Source: CAVQTK01 sp963716455 (GTDB lineage Bacteria > Pseudomonadota > Gammaproteobacteria > Coxiellales > Coxiellaceae). Taken from it: a stretch of DNA of 49,130 nt. The stretch is from NCBI GenBank assembly GCA_963716455.1, contig CAVQTK010000001.1, forward strand, positions 1 through 49,130, in the 5' to 3' direction. Shown piece by piece: positions 43,794 through 49,130 of the stretch. The translations under genes and the position numbers were made by a program. Below the pieces are notes generated by a model that was not told where the DNA came from, did not search any database, and worked only from the letters and a program-made list of their open reading frames with translations. The stretch's first letter is position 1. Every line of letters starts with the position of its first letter.

Positions 43794-44442
43794 TTAACTA
43801 TTAATTCCTTGTTCTTGATCTATCAAAAACTTTCTGAATTCAAGAAGTTGATATTCTTGCCGAAGATTATCACAAGTAAAAATCTCTCCTTTTTTAACAT
43901 CAAAGAACCACAAGTGGATAGTCAATTCGTTTTGCGTAACTTTATCTTTAATCCATGGAAAGGTTAAACAATTTTGTAAAGATCGATTAAGCGCTAACTT
44001 TGCATACTCATCGATATCATCTCTGTTTCCAGTAGATGTATTTATCAAAGAAACCCAGTTTGTTATAAAGTCATTTTGATTAGAGCTATTATTATTTAAT
44101 AGCATCTGAATCCCATCCGCATTGACTATGCCCCAACAAAATAAGATGTTTTACTTTTAATAAACAAACCCCAAACTCTAGCGCAGCACTGGTTCCATGA
44201 TGAGCTTCATCTTTTTCATAGGGAGGGATAATATTCGCTACATTACGGACAACAAATAAATCTCCAGGATCACATTGAAGAATCAATGCTGGATCCACTC
44301 TGGAATCGCAACAAGAAACCACCATAATCTGCGGCTGTTGCCCATAATTAGAAAGATATTGCATTACAGAGTTATCGCCTAAGGCATATTTTTTCCTAAA
44401 TAACTGATAGCCTCGTAACATTTTTGTAAAAGATTTTTGCAT
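43794..44442 (-). pseudogene. Beta-carbonic anhydrase, frameshifted
   Basis: Converts CO2 to bicarbonate. The zinc ligands are visible in SCCDSRVDP (Cys, Asp-Arg pair) and HSQCG (His and Cys). The first frame starts at ATG 44442, preceded by AAGGA; the reading frame up to 44466 adds eight codons with no site. After HSQCG the frame runs into a stop. Removing one base near 44115 restores GGIQMLLNNNSSNQNDF and continues in the second frame to 43794. The inserted base is not in a homopolymer run. A truncated product without the C-terminal half would not fold normally. Confidence 0.8.
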
Positions 44443-44469
44443 AAAGTTCCTTATAACGTCTTCCATATT

Positions 44470-44579
44470 AATGGAAAACGCTATCTTTGTTTCGATGCTG
44501 CGCTCGGCAAAGCCGATGCTCGCTAAGGGGGAGAATCGCGATTCTCCCCCTTAAGGATCCCCCATCGCGTAAGGTTTTA
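44470..44579. repeat. Dispersed repeat, family B copy 2, with a 30-bp palindrome
   Basis: The copy shares both ends with 5511-5604 and differs in the middle. The middle is a perfect 30-bp palindrome at 44524-44553, centred on TCGCGA with arms of AGGGGGAGAA. On either strand it forms a 15-bp hairpin of very high stability, but there is no U-run after it. It lies between the carbonic anhydrase and phhA genes. Only this copy has the palindrome. Confidence 0.75.
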
Positions 44580-44593
44580 ACCTGCTGATGCAG

Positions 44594-45366
44594 TTAACAG
44601 GTTAAAAAATCATTATCTTGTGATCCAGTTAACATATTTTCTACAAGATGGATGATTTTATCATCTTTAAGCTCAAATAGCTCACCAAGCTCATGAAGGT
44701 AAAAATAACAGTTTTGGATTTGATCGTATCGATATGAAGTATTTAGAATTTCGGACAAATTAAACCTATTACGTTGAGGAATATTACTCTCTAATGCATA
44801 AAGGGTTTCTTGATAAGACGAAAGGATACCACCACCATAAATACGCATTCCATTTTGAGATTTAATTAAACCAAATTCGATGGTAAACCAGAACAAGCGA
44901 CCTAATAAAGATTGCGCTTTTTTACTGGTTTTTAAAGCTTTTTCACCGTACCATTGAACAAAATTAGCATATGCCGGGTTGGTTAAGAGCGGACAATGAC
45001 CAAAAAATTCATGAAAAATATCCGGTTCTTGTAAATAATCTAACTCTTCTTTAATACGAATAAAACAGGCAGCCGGAAATTGACGATTCGCCAATAAGGA
45101 AAAAAAAGTTTCTAAGGGAATGATAGTATCTACTGGAGTAACTGACCATTGCGTTGCTTTTTGCAGAGCTTCTGAAATTTCACTACATTGTGGAACACGA
45201 TGACGAGGCAAATTAAGAATTTTCAAGCCTTCAATAAATTCATCGCAGGCACGATTTTCTATAACTTTTAATTGCCTTTCTATTAATATTGCCACGTTTC
45301 ATTTTCTTCAGTACTAAAATGAATGTACCCTTGCGTATCTGGTTTTTTGGCAATGTATTTAGACAT
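44594..45366 (-). pseudogene. phhA: Phenylalanine-4-hydroxylase, frameshifted near the N-terminus
   Basis: Pterin-dependent iron enzyme making tyrosine from phenylalanine. The catalytic core has HEFFGHCPLL with two iron-ligand His residues, then FWFTIEFGLIKSQNG with the Glu ligand. The proper start is ATG 45366, which reads MSKYIAKKPDTQGYIHFSTE and NETWQY before a stop. The core frame picks up at 45295 as LIERQLKVIENRACDEF, so one base is missing near 45286-45291. Full length would be about 258 residues. The core alone, initiated at GTG 45295, could be made but lacks a good ribosome-binding site. Legionella uses this enzyme for pyomelanin. Confidence 0.82.
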
Positions 45367-45578
45367 AATATTTTACAAAATTTATCAATCATAATAGCAT
45401 AGTTAATGGATTTATAACAAGTTTATTAATGTATTAAAGGATCTAATTTTATAGCATTTTCCGTTTCTATTAAGAACAGAAAATACTATAATGTATTAAA
45501 AATAAAAGTGAAAACAATGTCTTGAACATAAATCTGATTCTGATAAAATGCACTTAGATTGCTCTTCAAGAGATAGTT

Positions 45579-46031
45579 ATGATCGAATGGTTTATAAAAA
45601 ATTTCACAGAGCTTACCAAGGATGAGTTATACGCTCTGTTGAAAATGCGCATGGAAATATTTATCCTCGAACAACAAAGTTTTTACCTGGATTTAGATGG
45701 TCAAGATCAAACTGCTATTCATTTTTTAGGTATGAATCAAGGAAATTTAGTTGCTTATGGCCGGCTTTCCATTAATTTTAGCCAAAATTCATCTCTAATA
45801 AGACACGTAGCCGTACATAAAGATTTTAGAAAAAATCAACTCGGAACCGTTTTAATGCATAAAATGTTAAATTATATCGATACTCATTCTCATTTGCAGA
45901 CTATTGCATTAGACGCTCAATATCATTTACAAAATTTTTATGAAAAATTTGGTTTCCGCGTTGTTGGAGAGCCTTACGACGATGGCGGGGTCTTACATAT
46001 TAAAATGACAGCGCCACCCCTATCGAGGTAA
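45579..46031 (+). CDS. ElaA-like GNAT N-acetyltransferase
   Basis: A 150-residue acetyltransferase of the GNAT fold, resembling E. coli ElaA. The start MIEWFIKNFTELTKDELYALLKMRMEIFILEQ is diagnostic for that group, and the acetyl-CoA motif reads VAVHKDFRKNQLGTVLMHK, with a Gln-Leu-Gly in place of the usual Gly-x-Gly pattern. It ends with ALDAQYHLQNFYEKFGFRVVGE. Substrate unknown. It stands alone on the plus strand between phhA and the large GNAT-protease gene. Confidence 0.85.
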   Translation: MIEWFIKNFTELTKDELYALLKMRMEIFILEQQSFYLDLDGQDQTAIHFLGMNQGNLVAYGRLSINFSQNSSLIRHVAVHKDFRKNQLGTVLMHKMLNYIDTHSHLQTIALDAQYHLQNFYEKFGFRVVGEPYDDGGVLHIKMTAPPLSR

Positions 46032-46098
46032 GTTAAAATAAGCGTCATCTATTAGTCCCACACTGTTTGTTACTTAATTCAATACCACGCTTCAAAAT

Positions 46099-46259
46099 AG
46101 AACTTCTTTCCAAACTTCGTCTTTTGGCCTACTGCTGCGTTGTGTTGTTTTCTCCGGTGCTCATTTACTCGCATGTAAACTCTGCTCCTCGAAATCAACC
46201 CGCCTTGCCTTAGGTTATAACAAGATGGGACCAAAATACTAGGTTTGGAAAGAAGTCTA
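46099..46259. repeat. Dispersed inverted-repeat element, family A copy 3
   Basis: The largest copy, about 160 bp. Its left end (46099-46114, AACTTCTTTCCAAAC) and right end (46240-46259, GTTTGGAAAGAAGT) are reverse complements. Inner blocks match copy 2 and, at the ends, copy 1. It stands in the 475-bp gap before the effector-like gene, just upstream of the PmrA-like box. Flanks show TAG/TTA-type short matches but no clear target duplication. Confidence 0.75.
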
Positions 46260-46280
46260 ATCCATAAAATTGTTTTTTAT

Positions 46281-46320
46281 CTTAAGAAAAGTTTAAGAGT
46301 AGACATGCATAATTATAAGA
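46281..46320 (+). promoter_or_regulatory. PmrA-box-like direct repeat with a spaced -10
   Basis: CTTAAG (46281-46286), five bases, then TTTAAG (46292-46297) fits the enteric PmrA pattern YTTAAK-N5-YTTAAK exactly. A TATAAG -10 candidate stands at 46315-46320, 17 bases after the box, so the box would replace the -35. The gene start at 46507 is about 190 bases downstream. PmrA controls many effector genes in Legionella and Coxiella, whose box is a related TTAA-based repeat. A chance match in AT-rich DNA cannot be excluded. Confidence 0.4.
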
Positions 46321-46506
46321 AAGATGAGAATAACTCTTAAAACTATAAAAAAATAATATGCAAGAAGAAAATAAATTTGATCCCAAACAAATCTGGGCTG
46401 AATTTCATAAAAAATATTCCGTTGATAAAGAAAATTACCAGTGATTTGACAAAAATACAGTTGAAAAATTAATTTTATATTAAGCTTCGTAGGATAAATT
46501 GTAACC

Positions 46507-49130
46507 ATGCATTTCACCCTATTAGATAAAGACGAAAAAAAATCTACACTAGAGACAAAGGTTTGCCAAAAAACAAAAACTACTCTTGATTCGCCTATCG
46601 AATTAGTTATTGTGCATAATCCGACAGAAATATCTCCGAAAATAATAGATGAGGCTCACGCAATCGAGACCGCTTGTTTTGAAGAAGGAATAGCCTTCAG
46701 TAAAGAAAATCTAGCTGCCGAAATTAAAAAATCTCCTTTACTTTTAGCTCTAAATAAAAGAAATGGTCAACTACTGGGTAATTTAACGTATGAGCAAAGA
46801 TCTGAAAAAGGTAAATCCAAAAGACACATTACTAATTTAGCCGTAGATCCTAAGTTTCAAAGTCAGGGAATCGGTAAGGCTTTGCTGACAGAATTAATTC
46901 GAGACACCTCAGACACGGTATCACTGGAATGCCGCCCTAGTAATGAAAGCTACTATCAGCAATTCGGTTTTAAGACAACAGGAATACCTCAAACCGATTA
47001 CTATCGTTTTCAAGTGGAAGGACAATCTATGACTGCTCCCGGTCTGTCTATGTTGCTAGAAAAAGATAAAAAAAAGGATAGTATTCCAGAAAAAACAAAA
47101 GCCGCTAAAAAATCAGAGAAAAAATCTACTCCGCTTGATCAAGCTACCCGACAAGCTTATCTAGAATCACTATTGGATTTAACGAGAAGGGTGCGTGCTT
47201 CCACCAGTTTCTTTTTTGGCAGTTCTATAGCCGCTTGGTTCCATAAGCAACGTAAAGAGAAAGCTTTTGCGGCAATCATCCGCGAATTGCAGGCGTGTCT
47301 ACTTAATGACAAACCGATTGACCCATTAAAAATTTTACGCGCCATTGTGCATAATGCAATGGTCGTGCGCGGTGCAAGTCCGGCGCATACCCAAACGAGT
47401 AGCGGCCAAGCATTGGTAAGACTACTAAAGCAAGCGCCATTTGAAAAGTTAAGAGCTTTAATTGAGGAAGAAGTTCTGATCACCAACTATAAAAATTTAA
47501 AAGAATTTGCCCAATTTAAACAGGGCAGTGAAAGATCAGCCGCCATCCCTCAGCCTTTCTCCCCCTACTTTCATTTCTCTAAGCATGAGCAAAAAGATAT
47601 TCCAAAGTTTACTGGCTACCGCATTAAATTAATCAGTCAAGAACCTACGGTGCAGGAAAAGAAAGCCGCTGTTTTAGCCAACGATATTCTGATTCAAAAA
47701 AAAGAGCACAGTTACGATATCATTTTCTTTAATCCCATAGAAAAAATCTTGCAGCAAAAAACCATTACTGATGAAAAATTAAGCGCATTATTAGATGAAA
47801 TAAAACCACCCGAATCAATTACAGACCATGACATTCGTTACCGTGCAATCAATCTCTGCACCAGGCACGGTAGTAATCATTTCGATCAGACTTGCTTATT
47901 GGGAGTTTTTCAACAAATCATAGATCTACTTTATAAACATCGACCTGATCTGATTGAAATATATCAAATTCAAGAATCAAACAAAAAAATACGGGGACTT
48001 TGTTTTGGTTTGGGCATAGCCAAATCTAACCCTAATCATCACTTTTCAGCTTTAATGCGTTTTGCTTGCAGTTTGGATCAAACAGATTTAGAAAATTTAA
48101 TTAAAGGAAAAAAAATCGCAGTCCTAGAAAAAAACTATGGGATAGAAGATTTTTTATACGCTTATAAAAAAATTGATACCTGGCATAATACTAAGCAGCA
48201 AAAAATTTGGCAGCACCATCAATATCGTGCCAGTCTTAATAAGCAATGGGTAAGTAGCTTATCTTTCCTGGGTAAATATATTAAACTAAAGAGTATCTTT
48301 AAAAAGGTCTTAACCGAAGAAAATAATTTTTGGGAAGTTCACTTTGATTATTTTAACTTGGCAAATGAAGCTGATGGGGGTCATTCAATCTATGTTCGCA
48401 AAGATGAACAAGGTCAATTTCATTATTTTGATTCTAATATAGATGCAACTCGTTGGATAGGTGGTTTTAAATCCATAGATAATTTAACAGCTCATATCCT
48501 CAAATTCTACCAACCCCATGCAACAGATGGAATAGTCGTAACCGCCAATGCCTTATCTCCCATTAAAAAAGACAATATGTTTGATACTCAGGTTGCAGTG
48601 TTGGATAACATTTTTAAACGTTTTCCGGGAGCCTGGATTAATTACCATATTAAACAATATACATCTGGACAAATTTCTCAAGTGGAATTTTCCCAGGCTA
48701 TTGTCACGCAATTAACGCCATTAGAAGCTACAAAACAGCTATCTGAGGAAGAGAAGGCAAAAATCAAAGAAGCTAAGACATTTTTTGCAGGTTTTTTACA
48801 AAATAAAACCACCAATGCGCAGTTGATTGATTTGCATCGTCCAGAAGTGCTTCAGTTTGCCAATAAAGAATTCTTTTTAAGGGATATGATTTGTTACGGA
48901 AACTGTGATGCAGTAATAAAATTCATAAATGTTTTTCCCGAATTATATAGTGAAGCACTAAAATTGGCAGTAGGATTTGAAATCAATAATCTTACTCTGA
49001 TCACTGCTTTGATAAGGCATATGCCCACTCAGTTGCAACGCACTTTCGAGAAGACCATTGTGGATGCTTTATTCTGGGTAGAAAATAAAGAGACTGCTGC
49101 TTTATTACTACAGGCATTAGGAAATACAGT
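46507..49130 (+). CDS. GNAT and YopT-like (C58) protease fusion, open at the window edge
   Basis: The frame runs 874 codons to the window edge without a stop. Residues 35-150 are a GNAT domain (NLAVDPKFQSQGIGKALLTEL near 109-129), followed by a Lys-rich linker (176-205). The middle holds a papain-like triad: C499 in RGLCFGLG, H626 in GGHSIYV and D642 in HYFDSN. The Cys-His and His-Asp gaps are 127 and 16 residues; YopT, by my recollection, has about 119 and 16. Residues from about 760 look like helical, ankyrin-like repeats (CDAVIKFINVFPELYSEAL). ATG 46507 follows AGGA. No signal peptide or membrane segment. The fusion and neighbours suggest a secreted host-directed protein. The GNAT and C58 assignment is from motifs only. 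Confidence 0.7.
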   Translation, partial: MHFTLLDKDEKKSTLETKVCQKTKTTLDSPIELVIVHNPTEISPKIIDEAHAIETACFEEGIAFSKENLAAEIKKSPLLLALNKRNGQLLGNLTYEQRSEKGKSKRHITNLAVDPKFQSQGIGKALLTELIRDTSDTVSLECRPSNESYYQQFGFKTTGIPQTDYYRFQVEGQSMTAPGLSMLLEKDKKKDSIPEKTKAAKKSEKKSTPLDQATRQAYLESLLDLTRRVRASTSFFFGSSIAAWFHKQRKEKAFAAIIRELQACLLNDKPIDPLKILRAIVHNAMVVRGASPAHTQTSSGQALVRLLKQAPFEKLRALIEEEVLITNYKNLKEFAQFKQGSERSAAIPQPFSPYFHFSKHEQKDIPKFTGYRIKLISQEPTVQEKKAAVLANDILIQKKEHSYDIIFFNPIEKILQQKTITDEKLSALLDEIKPPESITDHDIRYRAINLCTRHGSNHFDQTCLLGVFQQIIDLLYKHRPDLIEIYQIQESNKKIRGLCFGLGIAKSNPNHHFSALMRFACSLDQTDLENLIKGKKIAVLEKNYGIEDFLYAYKKIDTWHNTKQQKIWQHHQYRASLNKQWVSSLSFLGKYIKLKSIFKKVLTEENNFWEVHFDYFNLANEADGGHSIYVRKDEQGQFHYFDSNIDATRWIGGFKSIDNLTAHILKFYQPHATDGIVVTANALSPIKKDNMFDTQVAVLDNIFKRFPGAWINYHIKQYTSGQISQVEFSQAIVTQLTPLEATKQLSEEEKAKIKEAKTFFAGFLQNKTTNAQLIDLHRPEVLQFANKEFFLRDMICYGNCDAVIKFINVFPELYSEALKLAVGFEINNLTLITALIRHMPTQLQRTFEKTIVDALFWVENKETAALLLQALGNT

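Noticed and set aside
46358..46444. A 28-codon open frame on the plus strand between the PmrA-like box and the effector-like gene.
   Set aside because: It lacks a ribosome-binding site and any recognisable motif, and short frames are common in AT-rich DNA. It could still be a leader peptide.
1..49130. A CRISPR array, prophage or rRNA operon.
   Set aside because: No regularly spaced direct repeats, phage structural genes or rRNA sequence were seen; the only repeats are the interspersed elements listed.

Overview
The window looks like part of the chromosome of a low-GC gammaproteobacterium of the order Legionellales, most like the host-associated Coxiellaceae (Coxiella, Rickettsiella, Diplorickettsia). 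This is inferred from gene content: a mevalonate pathway in place of the usual bacterial route, Sel1-repeat proteins, a YopT-like protease with effector features, and classic gammaproteobacterial housekeeping blocks. No rRNA or marker phylogeny was available to confirm it.

Layout. (1) 1-1376: the start of a zeta-toxin-like P-loop gene, a frameshifted IS30-family element and tRNA-Thr(UGU). (2) 1.5-5.4 kb: htpG and two paralogous outer-membrane barrel genes, the second with a broken signal peptide. (3) 5.6-12.2 kb (minus strand): yicC-gmk-rpoZ-spoT-ridA-recG, with spoT split over three reading frames. (4) 12.4-20.6 kb: rph, xthA, pyrE, algC, dut, radC, rpmB, rpmG and mutM, a conserved gammaproteobacterial neighbourhood, plus two Sel1-type genes. 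(5) 20.6-28.1 kb: a YyaL-type protein, a secreted Gly/Tyr/His-rich protein, a structured RNA candidate of about 182 nt, a DUF72 gene, an NAD-salvage pair and a frameshifted membrane protein of unknown role. (6) 28.4-32.4 kb: a glycosyltransferase, gcvH and two ubiquinone-pathway hydroxylases. (7) 32.8-42.7 kb: an isoprenoid district. On the minus strand lie HMG-CoA reductase, a 38-codon remnant of HMG-CoA synthase, two GHMP kinases and diphosphomevalonate decarboxylase. Divergent on the plus strand lie an ABC exporter, IPP isomerase, the HpnH radical-SAM enzyme and an HpnO-like aminotransferase. (8) 42.8-45.4 kb: three consecutive broken genes (quinone reductase-like, beta-carbonic anhydrase, phenylalanine hydroxylase). 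(9) 45.6-49.13 kb: an ElaA-type acetyltransferase and a large open-ended gene joining a GNAT domain to a C58-like protease, preceded by a PmrA-box-like motif.

How it fits together. The mevalonate genes would supply IPP/DMAPP, and HpnH plus HpnO would modify a hopanoid or similar polyprenoid. No squalene-hopene cyclase is in the window, and the only HMG-CoA synthase sequence here is a stub. At least seven genes carry single-base frameshifts and one is truncated, which fits reductive decay in a host-associated genome. A few frameshifts, especially the one in a G-run, could be sequencing errors. Short interspersed repeats occur in several copies: family A (3 copies, each upstream of a gene start), family B (2 copies) and two MITE-like inverted-repeat elements.
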